In this document: positions 1-6,530 of the stretch, piece by piece
Layout: each line of letters begins with the position of its first letter
Numbering within the stretch: the first letter of the stretch is position 1
Assembly (NCBI GenBank): GCA_017618435.1
Contig: JAFZUH010000063.1
Location: 1-9,345, forward strand
DNA from: Bacteroidales bacterium
GTDB lineage: Bacteria > Bacteroidota > Bacteroidia > Bacteroidales > WCHB1-69
Length of the DNA stretch: 9,345 nucleotides
Direction of reading: 5' to 3'
The notes under the pieces: generated by a model
What the model was told of the DNA's origin: nothing
The model's input: only the letters and a program-made list of their open reading frames with translations
Databases searched by the model: none
Translations under genes and position numbers: made by a program

Positions 1-102
1 ACGAATGGTCAAAATACCCACTCTTATATCTGCCTGTGGGCGTGTAAAAGTGAAAGGCAATAAATCACCTCTATGTTTATTGTCAAATAAAATTACATTC
101 AT
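1..102 (-). CDS. GlmU-like sugar nucleotidyltransferase, N-terminal fragment (runs off left edge)
   Basis: The minus strand opens with ATG at 102 and stays open for 34 codons to the window edge, so only the N-terminus is present. The peptide begins MNVILFDNKHRGDLLPFTFT and continues with RPQADIRVGILTIR. This pattern (short strand, then LPFTFTRP-x-ADIRxGILTIR) matches from memory the start of the Bacteroidota GlmU-like family, annotated as putative UDP-N-acetylglucosamine diphosphorylase / glucosamine-1-phosphate N-acetyltransferase. Family members transfer a nucleotidyl group to a sugar phosphate, probably in the cytoplasm for cell-wall precursors; that role is inferred, since the catalytic region is outside the window. 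A second in-frame reading from the ATG at 98 is excluded because it lies in another frame. A promoter box sits only 8 bases upstream of the start, so the message is probably leaderless. Confidence 0.75.
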   Translation of the reverse strand, partial: MNVILFDNKHRGDLLPFTFTRPQADIRVGILTIR

Positions 103-103
103 A

Positions 104-117
104 ATCTTTGCAAAGAT
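104..117. repeat. 14-bp perfect palindrome at the start of the GlmU-like gene
   Basis: The sequence ATCTTTGCAAAGAT is a perfect inverted repeat with two 7-base arms and no spacer. It overlaps the minus-strand -7 box (111-118) and ends two bases before the ATG at 102. It could be an operator for a dimeric regulator, or simply two facing TTTG half-boxes. No protein partner can be named from sequence alone. Confidence 0.6.
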
Positions 118-141
118 AGCATAAAAATCAATTCAAACAAG
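111..141 (-). promoter_or_regulatory. Bacteroidota-type promoter of the GlmU-like gene
   Basis: On the minus strand TATCTTTG (118 down to 111) is an exact TAnnTTTG -7 box of the Bacteroidota primary sigma factor. A TTG -33 element lies at 140 to 138, with 19 bases between the two, close to the known spacing. The box ends 8 bases before the ATG, so transcription should begin at or within a few bases of the start codon. Of the promoters proposed in this window it is the only one with both elements convincing. Confidence 0.7.
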
Positions 142-212
142 ATTCTATCATCTAAAAATGAATTAACCATATTGAAAATCAACACATATTAGTATTTTTT
201 GCTGAAAAAGTT

Positions 213-245
213 AAAAAAAGCGTAATCCTAAGAATTACGCTTTTT
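213..245 (-). terminator. Intrinsic terminator after dnaK
   Basis: A perfect 7-bp GC-containing stem (GCGTAAT at 220-226 against ATTACGC at 234-240) with a 7-base loop follows the dnaK stop by 22 bases. On the minus strand it is followed by seven T (219 down to 213). The other flank has five T on the plus strand (241-245), so the stem can extend by A-T pairs and the element could work in both directions. It separates dnaK from the GlmU-like gene, which has its own promoter. Confidence 0.88.
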
Positions 246-262
246 CACTCATCTTACTAATA

Positions 263-2173
263 TTATTTAACTTCCTCAAAATCAACGTCAGTTACTTCTT
301 GGTCGTTGTTTTTGTTTGTATTTCCCGAACTTTGTTGCTGACCGGCATTGGTTCCTTGTTGTTGAGCCTGTGCTTGAGCATTATACATTTCTTGAGATAC
401 ACTTTGCCAAATGTTATTCAAATCGGACATTAAAGTATCAATAGCAGCGATGTCTCTGTTTTTGTGTGCTTCACGCAATTTTTCATTGGCGGCTTCTATC
501 TGACTTTTCTTGTCTGCAGGCAATTTATCGCCAAATTCTTTCAACTGTTTGTCAGTTGTGAATATCATAGAATCAGCAGCGTTAAGTTTGTCTATCTCTT
601 CTTTTACTTTTTTATCATTTTCGGCATTGGCAGCGGCTTCAGCTTTCATTTTCTGAATTTCACTTTCGCTCAAACCTGATGATGCAGTAATAGTGATATG
701 TTGTTCTTTTCCGGTGGCTTTATCCTTAGCAGAAACATTTAATATACCATTGGCATCAATATCAAAAGAAACTTCAATTTGAGGCACACCACGAGGTGCA
801 GGCATAATACCGTCAAGGTCAAATCTTCCAACCTGTTTGTTGTCTTTTGCCATAGGACGTTCACCTTGCAATACATTGATAGTTACCGAAGGTTGATTGT
901 CTGCAGCGGTAGAAAATACTTCGGTTTTCTTAGTTGGAATAGTAGTGTTGGCTTCAATCAATTTTGTCATTACACCACCCAATGTTTCTATACCCAAAGA
1001 CAATGGCGTTACATCTAACAATAACACATCTTTCACTTCACCTGTCAATACACCACCTTGTATAGCGGCACCTATAGCCACAACTTCATCAGGATTTACT
1101 CCTTTTGATGGTGTTTTCTTGAAGAAATCTTCAACTACTTTTTGAATAGCAGGGATACGTGTTGAGCCTCCTACCAAAATAACGGTATCAACATCAGAAG
1201 CAGTCATTCCGGCATCTTTCAGGGCTTTTTCGCAAGGTACGATAGTTGCACGAATCAAACTATCGGACAATTGTTCAAATTTGGAACGTGTCAAGGTTTT
1301 TACCAAGTGTTTTGGCATACCGTCAACAGGCATAATATAAGGTAAGTTTATTTCTGTTGATGTTGATGAAGACAATTCTATTTTTGCTTTTTCTGCAGCT
1401 TCTTTCAAACGTTGGTGAGCCATAGGGTCTTTTCTCAAGTCTATGCCATTTTCTTTTTGAAATTCTTCAGCCAACCAATCTATAATTACGTGGTCGAAAT
1501 CATCACCCCCGAGGTGAGTGTCTCCATTGGTTGATTTTACTTCAAAAACACCATCTCCCAATTCCAAAATAGAAATATCAAAAGTACCGCCACCAAGGTC
1601 AAATACGGCCACCTTGCTATTTTCCATTTTCTTGTCCAAACCATAAGCCAATGCTGCAGCGGTTGGTTCATTTATAATACGTTTTACTGTCAAACCAGCG
1701 ATTTCACCAGCTTCTTTTGTGGCTTGACGTTGAGAGTCGCTGAAATATGCAGGCACGGTAATAACGGCTTCAGTTACTTCTTGTCCCAAATAATCTTCTG
1801 CGGTTTTCTTCATTTTTTGAAGAACGATAGCTGAGATTTCCTGTGGAGTATAAAGTCTGTCGTCTATTTTTACACGTGGCGTATTATTATCGCCTTTTAC
1901 AACATCGTATCCAACTCTTGCAATTTCTGTTGCAACTTGATCAAATGTTTCACCCATGAAACGTTTGATAGAATATACAGTTTTACGGGGATTGGTTACA
2001 GCCTGACGTTTAGCCGGATCACCAACCTTACGGTCACCTTCATCTATAAACGCTACAATAGAAGGTGTGGTTCTGTTTCCTTCACTGTTAGGAATAACCA
2101 CTGGTTCATTACCTTCCATTACTGCAACGCATGAGTTCGTTGTTCCTAAATCTATTCCTATTATTTTTCCCAT
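263..2173 (-). CDS. dnaK: Molecular chaperone DnaK (Hsp70)
   Basis: A complete 636-residue Hsp70, close to the 638 residues of the E. coli protein. It binds and releases exposed hydrophobic peptide segments in an ATP-driven cycle with DnaJ and GrpE in the cytoplasm. The ATPase domain (about 1-380) shows the phosphate-1 motif GIDLGTTNSC (6-15), the catalytic lysine at 70, NEPTAAALAYG (168-178), the phosphate-2 motif DLGGGTFD (192-199) and the adenosine motif VGGSTRIP (334-341). The hydrophobic interdomain linker VLLLDV is at 383-388, followed by the substrate-binding beta domain and a helical lid. The tail (about 599-625) is rich in Gln and Asn and ends in the usual acidic DVDFEEVK. It stands alone: neither grpE nor dnaJ is adjacent, as is common in this phylum. 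The start is fixed by the conserved N-terminus; a purine stretch GAAAGGA ends 10 bases upstream and could be a weak ribosome binding site. Confidence 0.98.
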   Translation of the reverse strand: MGKIIGIDLGTTNSCVAVMEGNEPVVIPNSEGNRTTPSIVAFIDEGDRKVGDPAKRQAVTNPRKTVYSIKRFMGETFDQVATEIARVGYDVVKGDNNTPRVKIDDRLYTPQEISAIVLQKMKKTAEDYLGQEVTEAVITVPAYFSDSQRQATKEAGEIAGLTVKRIINEPTAAALAYGLDKKMENSKVAVFDLGGGTFDISILELGDGVFEVKSTNGDTHLGGDDFDHVIIDWLAEEFQKENGIDLRKDPMAHQRLKEAAEKAKIELSSSTSTEINLPYIMPVDGMPKHLVKTLTRSKFEQLSDSLIRATIVPCEKALKDAGMTASDVDTVILVGGSTRIPAIQKVVEDFFKKTPSKGVNPDEVVAIGAAIQGGVLTGEVKDVLLLDVTPLSLGIETLGGVMTKLIEANTTIPTKKTEVFSTAADNQPSVTINVLQGERPMAKDNKQVGRFDLDGIMPAPRGVPQIEVSFDIDANGILNVSAKDKATGKEQHITITASSGLSESEIQKMKAEAAANAENDKKVKEEIDKLNAADSMIFTTDKQLKEFGDKLPADKKSQIEAANEKLREAHKNRDIAAIDTLMSDLNNIWQSVSQEMYNAQAQAQQQGTNAGQQQSSGNTNKNNDQEVTDVDFEEVK

Positions 2174-2262
2174 ATCTTTAAAATCCTTTCTTTTTATTTC
2201 TTTGTTTATATTTTTTTTAATTTCAGTTTATCCATTTCTCAATCATTGTGCCAATTAAGACA

Positions 2263-2300
2263 CAAAGACCGATAATATTTCATATTTTTTTACAAACAAT
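2263..2300 (-). promoter_or_regulatory. Possible dnaK promoter
   Basis: On the minus strand GGTCTTTG (2270 to 2263) keeps the TTTG half of the TAnnTTTG -7 box. A TTTG lies 22 bases upstream (2296 to 2293), slightly wider than usual. It would give a leader of roughly 85 bases. No exact TAnnTTTG occurs on the minus strand between dnaK and the DUF58 gene, so this is only the best candidate. A heat-shock gene may also use a degenerate box or another sigma factor. Confidence 0.3.
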
Positions 2301-2583
2301 TGATAATAAACAATATATAAATATATATGGAATTTTTATAGGGCTGCAAAAATGTCTGCTTTATGTATTTTTATACTGACAAAATGGCATATTTTAATAA
2401 AATGTAATAAAATTAATATGTATAAATATTTAGTTTGCCCGTATTATATAGAATTTGTAGTATATACAAACAAAAACATGAAAATCCAACAACTTATTGT
2501 TTCAATTTATATAACCCCAAAGCCCCTATTGACAAAAAATAGGACAAAATGACAATAAAATTTTTTTATGTTATATTTTTTCT

Positions 2584-2591
2584 TATCTTTG
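2584..2591 (+). promoter_or_regulatory. -7 promoter box of the DUF58-DPP11 pair
   Basis: TATCTTTG is an exact TAnnTTTG match, identical to the box before the GlmU-like gene. It ends 6 bases before the ATG at 2598, so the transcript is probably leaderless. No clear -33 TTG is seen at the expected distance; the region there is a run of T. Confidence 0.6.
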
Positions 2592-2597
2592 TAGTCT

Positions 2598-3530
2598 ATG
2601 AATAGGAAAATTGACATCAATGAATTTTATCAATTCGACAATTTAGAATTAATTGCCGATCAAATGGTTGAAGGTTTTATTACCGGATTACACCAAAGTC
2701 CTTTTCATGGTTTTTCAGTCGAATTTGCAGAGTACCGTCCATACAATTCGGGAGAATCCACCAAAAATATTGATTGGAAATTGTACGGGAAAACAGACAA
2801 ATTGTTTGTCAAAGAATTTGAAGAAGAAACCAATTTAAGATGTCAATTAATTATAGATTGTTCTTCATCTATGTTGTTTCCTAAAAGAGATGTTGTTGAT
2901 TTAAAACACTTAAACAAACTATATTTTTCCATTTATGCAGCGGCAGCACTCATACAACTGCTCCGCAGACAAAGGGATGCGGTTGGATTGTCGTTGTTTA
3001 CTGACCGATTGTTGTTGCACACACCAGCCAAATCAAGTACAGTGCATCACAAATTTCTGTTCTCCGAATTAGAAAAATGTATGCAACTCTTTGACACAAA
3101 AGAACAAAATCAAACAGATATTGCGAATAATTTACATGAGATTGCCGAACGGGTACATAAACGTTCTTTAGTTGTTATATTTAGTGATGCTTTTGATTTT
3201 CAAGATAATGACAATTTGTTTTTAGCCCTGCAACATCTTAGACACAATAAACACAATGTGATATTTTTCCATGTTTATGATAAAAATTTGGAATTGGATT
3301 TCAATTATCAAAATCGCCCATACAAATTTATAGATATGGAAAACGGCAATCAGTTCAAATTCAATGCAAGAGACTTAAAAGATATTTATCAAAAATCCAT
3401 GCAGACATTTTTGAATGAATTGAAAATACGATGTGGACAATATCGTATTGATTGGGTTGATGTAGATATAAACGAAGGTTTTCATCAAGTGGTGATGGGT
3501 TATTTGTTGAAACGAAAAAAAATGTATTAA
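2598..3530 (+). CDS. DUF58 family protein with a von Willebrand A-like fold
   Basis: A 310-residue soluble protein with the DUF58 signature at about 42-77 (EFAEYRPYNSGE, then IDWKLYGKTDKLFVKEFEEE). It is followed by a VWA-type metal-site motif DCSSSM, with D87, S89 and S91 forming the DxSxS of a MIDAS. The later VVIFSDAFD (192-200) supplies the second conserved strand and acidic residue D197. No signal peptide or membrane segment is visible, so it is probably cytoplasmic. In Bacteroidota such proteins are usually coded next to a MoxR AAA+ ATPase and BatA/BatB VWA membrane proteins, and are thought to act with MoxR as a chaperone-like pair; the exact role is not established. Here no moxR is next to it. 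The downstream neighbour is a DPP11-type peptidase 13 bases away, probably on the same mRNA. The start is supported by a promoter box directly upstream. Confidence 0.88.
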   Translation: MNRKIDINEFYQFDNLELIADQMVEGFITGLHQSPFHGFSVEFAEYRPYNSGESTKNIDWKLYGKTDKLFVKEFEEETNLRCQLIIDCSSSMLFPKRDVVDLKHLNKLYFSIYAAAALIQLLRRQRDAVGLSLFTDRLLLHTPAKSSTVHHKFLFSELEKCMQLFDTKEQNQTDIANNLHEIAERVHKRSLVVIFSDAFDFQDNDNLFLALQHLRHNKHNVIFFHVYDKNLELDFNYQNRPYKFIDMENGNQFKFNARDLKDIYQKSMQTFLNELKIRCGQYRIDWVDVDINEGFHQVVMGYLLKRKKMY

Positions 3531-3543
3531 TTTATTATAAAAA

Positions 3544-5676
3544 ATGAGTAAAAAAAGAATCTTAATCAGTGGGTTGCTCTTGTGCATGTTACTTCCGTTT
3601 GCACAAGCGGACGAAGGTATGTGGTTACCTTATTTGTTGCAGTTGAATGAATCGGATATGCAACAAAAAGGAATGAAAATTTCCGCCAAAGACATCTATG
3701 ATGTCAATCATGGCAGTTTGAAAGATGCGGTTGTTTTATTCGGTGGCGGTTGTACAGGCGAAATAGTTTCCGACCAAGGCTTGTTATTAACCAATCACCA
3801 TTGCGGTTACGGATATATACAATCGCACAGTTCTTTGCAACATGACTATTTGACTAATGGATTTTGGGCAAGAAACAAAAATGAAGAATTGCCTAACAAT
3901 GGTTTGACCGTTACTTTGCTTGTGGAAATGAGAGATGTTACCGCCGAAGTGCTTGATGGTGTCAAAAGCAATATGTCTGAAAATGAGCGTAAAACCATTA
4001 TCTCCCAAAACATAAAAAAAATACAACAAAAGGCAATAGAAGGTACACATTACAAGGCTGTTGTTAAACCGATTTATAATGGAAACCAATATTTGTTGTT
4101 TATCAACGAAGTGTTTACAGACATTCGTTTAGTAGGTGCTCCACCTTCAAATATCGGGAAATTCGGTGGAGATACTGACAATTGGATGTGGCCAAGACAT
4201 ACCGGTGATTTTTCTGTTTTCAGAATTTATTGCGACAAAGACGGCAAACCTGCTCCATACAGCAAAGACAATGTACCTTATAAACCCAAAAAACATTTGA
4301 CCATTTCACTAAAAGATACCAAAGCAAATGATTTTACACTTGTGTTTGGTTATCCGGGAACCACTGAACAGTTTTTAACATCATTCGCTGTGGAGTTGAT
4401 TCAAAACCAAACCAACCCGATTGCCATTGATTTGAGAACACAACGTTTGAATATTATCAAGAAATATATGGAAAAAGACAAACTTACCCGTATCCAATAT
4501 TCTGCCAAAGCTGCGGGCATTGCCAACGGCTGGAAAAAATGGATTGGTCAAAACAACGGTCTTCAACGTCTGGAAGTGATAAAACACAAACAAGAGTTGG
4601 AACAACGTTTTAACCAGTGGGTGTCAGAAAACTCTGACCGCAAACAACAATATGGCGGTATGGTAGAAGCCTATAAAGTCTTTTATGACCAATTGCGACC
4701 TATTGCCAAAGAAGTATCGTATTTCATGGAAGCTTTTTATAGCATTGAAAGCATCAAGTTTGCTTGGCAAATGCATGGATTGTTGCAAGCGGACACTTTG
4801 AATGAACAACAGAAACAACAATACCTATCAAGAGTCAATAACTTTTTCAAAGATTATAACAGCAATTTGGACAAGGAAGTTTTTGAAGCTTTGGCAACAG
4901 TATATTTCTCCAATGCACAAAATATCCCTACTTCTATTTTGGACAAAGTACATAAAACAGGCGTTGCGAAATTGAGTAATGAAGTTTATTCCAAATCCAT
5001 ACTGCTGAATAAAGACAAATTGTCAGGTATTATTGCCAAAGGAGACAAAAAGGCATTAAGCAAATTGAAAAAAGACATTTTGTTTTCATTTGTCGTACCT
5101 ATTGTTGAAAATTACAATACCAATATTGCTCCCATTTATTCCAATTTGAGCAAACAAACCGATTCTTTGGACAGATTGTGGACAAAAGCCATGATGGAAA
5201 TGCAACCGGAAAAAACATTTTATCCTGATGCCAATCTCACTTTGCGTGTCGCATACGGCAATATCAAAGGCTACCAACCCAAAGACGGTATTACTTACAA
5301 ACATTACACAACCATAGAAGGAATTATGCAGAAAGAAAATCCAAATATTTACGACTATGTAGTGGAACCTAAACTGAAAGATTTGTACAAACGAAAAGAT
5401 TATGGCCGATATGCCAACAAATACGGCGAATTGCCCGTTTGCTTTATTGCTACCAATCATACAACAGGAGGAAACTCAGGCAGTCCTGTACTCAATGCCA
5501 AAGGCGAATTGATTGGCTTGAACTTTGACAGATGTTGGGAAGGAACCATGAGCGATATTCAGTATGATGTGAATTTGTGCAGAAATATCATTTTGGACAT
5601 TCGCTATTGCTTGTTTATTATAGATAAATATGCCAATGCAAAATATCTGGTTGATGAAATGACCATTGTACAATAA
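3544..5676 (+). CDS. Family S46 dipeptidyl peptidase, DPP11 type (Asp/Glu-specific)
   Basis: A 710-residue secreted serine peptidase. The signal peptide covers about residues 1-22 (positive KKR, hydrophobic core, cleavage after PFAQA), giving a mature N-terminus at DEGMWLP. S46 enzymes cut dipeptides from the N-terminus of peptides in the periplasm. The chymotrypsin-like triad is visible: H86 in TNHHCG, D222 in RHTGDFSVFR and S645 in GGNSGSP. Spacing H to D (136) and D to S (423) equals that I recall for Porphyromonas gingivalis DPP7. The residue 18 positions after the serine is Arg (R663, in NFDRCWEGTMSD). In this family Arg there marks DPP11, which prefers Asp or Glu at P1, while DPP7 has Gly. 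No C-terminal type IX sorting domain is seen. The gene follows the DUF58 gene without its own promoter box and ends at a strong terminator. It would supply acidic dipeptides to an amino-acid-fermenting or protein-using cell. Confidence 0.93.
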   Translation: MSKKRILISGLLLCMLLPFAQADEGMWLPYLLQLNESDMQQKGMKISAKDIYDVNHGSLKDAVVLFGGGCTGEIVSDQGLLLTNHHCGYGYIQSHSSLQHDYLTNGFWARNKNEELPNNGLTVTLLVEMRDVTAEVLDGVKSNMSENERKTIISQNIKKIQQKAIEGTHYKAVVKPIYNGNQYLLFINEVFTDIRLVGAPPSNIGKFGGDTDNWMWPRHTGDFSVFRIYCDKDGKPAPYSKDNVPYKPKKHLTISLKDTKANDFTLVFGYPGTTEQFLTSFAVELIQNQTNPIAIDLRTQRLNIIKKYMEKDKLTRIQYSAKAAGIANGWKKWIGQNNGLQRLEVIKHKQELEQRFNQWVSENSDRKQQYGGMVEAYKVFYDQLRPIAKEVSYFMEAFYSIESIKFAWQMHGLLQADTLNEQQKQQYLSRVNNFFKDYNSNLDKEVFEALATVYFSNAQNIPTSILDKVHKTGVAKLSNEVYSKSILLNKDKLSGIIAKGDKKALSKLKKDILFSFVVPIVENYNTNIAPIYSNLSKQTDSLDRLWTKAMMEMQPEKTFYPDANLTLRVAYGNIKGYQPKDGITYKHYTTIEGIMQKENPNIYDYVVEPKLKDLYKRKDYGRYANKYGELPVCFIATNHTTGGNSGSPVLNAKGELIGLNFDRCWEGTMSDIQYDVNLCRNIILDIRYCLFIIDKYANAKYLVDEMTIVQ

Positions 5677-5686
5677 AATGACAACT

Positions 5687-5728
5687 GAGAGAGATAACAA
5701 TATAGTTATCTCTCTCTCTTTATTTTTG
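5687..5728 (+). terminator. Intrinsic terminator after the DPP11-type gene
   Basis: A perfect 12-bp stem, GAGAGAGATAAC (5687-5698) against GTTATCTCTCTC (5705-5716), encloses a 6-base loop and is followed by a T-rich tail ending in five T (5723-5727). It begins 10 bases after the stop codon. The reverse direction has no T-run, so it acts on the plus strand only. Confidence 0.88.
5721..5728 (+). promoter_or_regulatory. Possible -7 box of the PAP2 gene within the terminator tail
   Basis: TATTTTTG fits TAnnTTTG exactly and ends 5 bases before the ATG at 5734, the same geometry as two other starts in this window. It is made from the terminator's own T-tract, which makes a chance match easier. No -33 TTG is visible at about 19-21 bases upstream, where the terminator loop lies. 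Confidence 0.4.
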
Positions 5729-5733
5729 ATAAG

Positions 5734-6423
5734 ATGAAAGAGTTTTTAAAAAACAACGCTTTATTTTTCTCCTTATGGATATTAACATTTATCCTATTGG
5801 GCATAGCGATGTGCGTAATACCCAAAGCAGAATTGCATTTGCAGATGAATGCTTGTCACAATTATGTGTTTGATGTTTTTTTCAAGTCTTTCACTATTAT
5901 TGCGGAATATGGTCTTTTTGTGCTTGTATTCATTTTGTTGTTCATCAAAGTCGGTCCGACCATATATTTGACCGTGTGCGGACTGTCGTCAACAATAATC
6001 GTACAAATTATCAAACATATTGTGAATGCACCGCGTCCCAAACTTTTTTTTGAAAGCATCGGCTCTTTCGATATGCTTCCGATAGTGGAAGGTGTCAATA
6101 TGCACAATCACCATTCATTTCCGTCAGGACACACGACAACCTTTTTTGTCATCTTTGGCGGCTTGTCAGTTATACTCACATACTGGCTGTGTAAAAACAA
6201 TAAAAACAATTGGGCTTATTTTTTACAATTTATCTGCTTTGGGCTTGCTGTTTTAGGAGCATATTCACGCATTTACTTGTCGCAACACTTTGCTGCCGAT
6301 GTTTTTGCCGGCAGTTGCATTGCCATGGTGTGTTTAATCGCATGGTATCCTCTATTTGGTTGGTTGGCACAAAAACATAACAGATTATTCAATTATAAAA
6401 TTCCAATAGGCAAACAAAAATGA
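5734..6423 (+). CDS. PAP2 superfamily membrane phosphatase
   Basis: A 229-residue integral membrane protein carrying all three motifs of the PAP2 / acid phosphatase superfamily: K94-x6-R101-P102, P130-S131-G132-H133, and S178-R179-x5-H185-x3-D189. H185 would be the phospho-accepting nucleophile and H133 the acid. Hydrophobic segments lie at about 9-29, 60-73, 77-93, 135-153, 162-178 and 190-212, giving the usual six-helix layout with the active site at the periplasmic face. Substrates in this family include undecaprenyl pyrophosphate, phosphatidic acid, phosphatidylglycerophosphate and lipid A phosphates; which one applies cannot be told from sequence. The loop before the second motif (HNHHSFPSGH) is unusually rich in His. 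The start lies 5 bases after the T-rich tail of the preceding terminator, so it needs its own promoter. The SpoIID-like gene follows after 107 bases. Confidence 0.92.
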   Translation: MKEFLKNNALFFSLWILTFILLGIAMCVIPKAELHLQMNACHNYVFDVFFKSFTIIAEYGLFVLVFILLFIKVGPTIYLTVCGLSSTIIVQIIKHIVNAPRPKLFFESIGSFDMLPIVEGVNMHNHHSFPSGHTTTFFVIFGGLSVILTYWLCKNNKNNWAYFLQFICFGLAVLGAYSRIYLSQHFAADVFAGSCIAMVCLIAWYPLFGWLAQKHNRLFNYKIPIGKQK

Positions 6424-6530
6424 CAGCAAAACTCCCCTATTTTGAAACAGAAATACAATATTTCCGTTTTTCACCGTTATTGTATAGGTTATTTTGTGGA
6501 CAGAATGCCGCATAACAAAATTCGATACCA

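Larger units (their letters stand above)
2174..2597. other. 424-base AT-rich divergent intergenic region between dnaK and the DUF58 gene
   Basis: No convincing gene lies here. A 66-codon open frame at 2352-2552 encodes a low-complexity Ile/Tyr/Lys-rich peptide typical of AT-rich noise. The region must hold the dnaK control signals (left part) and the promoter of the DUF58 gene (right end, a -7 box at 2584-2591). I found no CIRCE-type heat-shock inverted repeat. The 9-mer GACAAAATG occurs at 2378 and 2543, and two similar GACAAA/GACAAT words sit at 2531 and 2551. In such A-rich sequence this may be chance. Confidence 0.6.

Noticed and set aside
2352..2552. 66-codon open frame between dnaK and the DUF58 gene
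   Set aside because: Its composition (Ile, Tyr, Lys and Asn rich) is what AT-rich sequence gives by chance, there is no promoter box in front of it, and no motif is recognisable.
2529..2558. TTGACA and repeated GACAAA words suggesting a sigma-70 -35 box or regulator repeats
   Set aside because: There is no TATAAT at the matching distance, the organism appears to use TAnnTTTG promoters, and the word spacing (12 and 8 bases) is irregular in an A-rich tract.
5086..5460. 124-codon open frame on the minus strand
   Set aside because: It is antisense to the C-terminal half of the S46 peptidase and Phe/Ile rich, as expected from the reverse of Lys/Asn-rich codons.
6450..6470. Small hairpin GAAATA/TATTTC followed by CGTTTTT between the PAP2 and SpoIID-like genes
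   Set aside because: The stem is 6 bp with one G-C pair and a 3-base loop, too weak to call a terminator.
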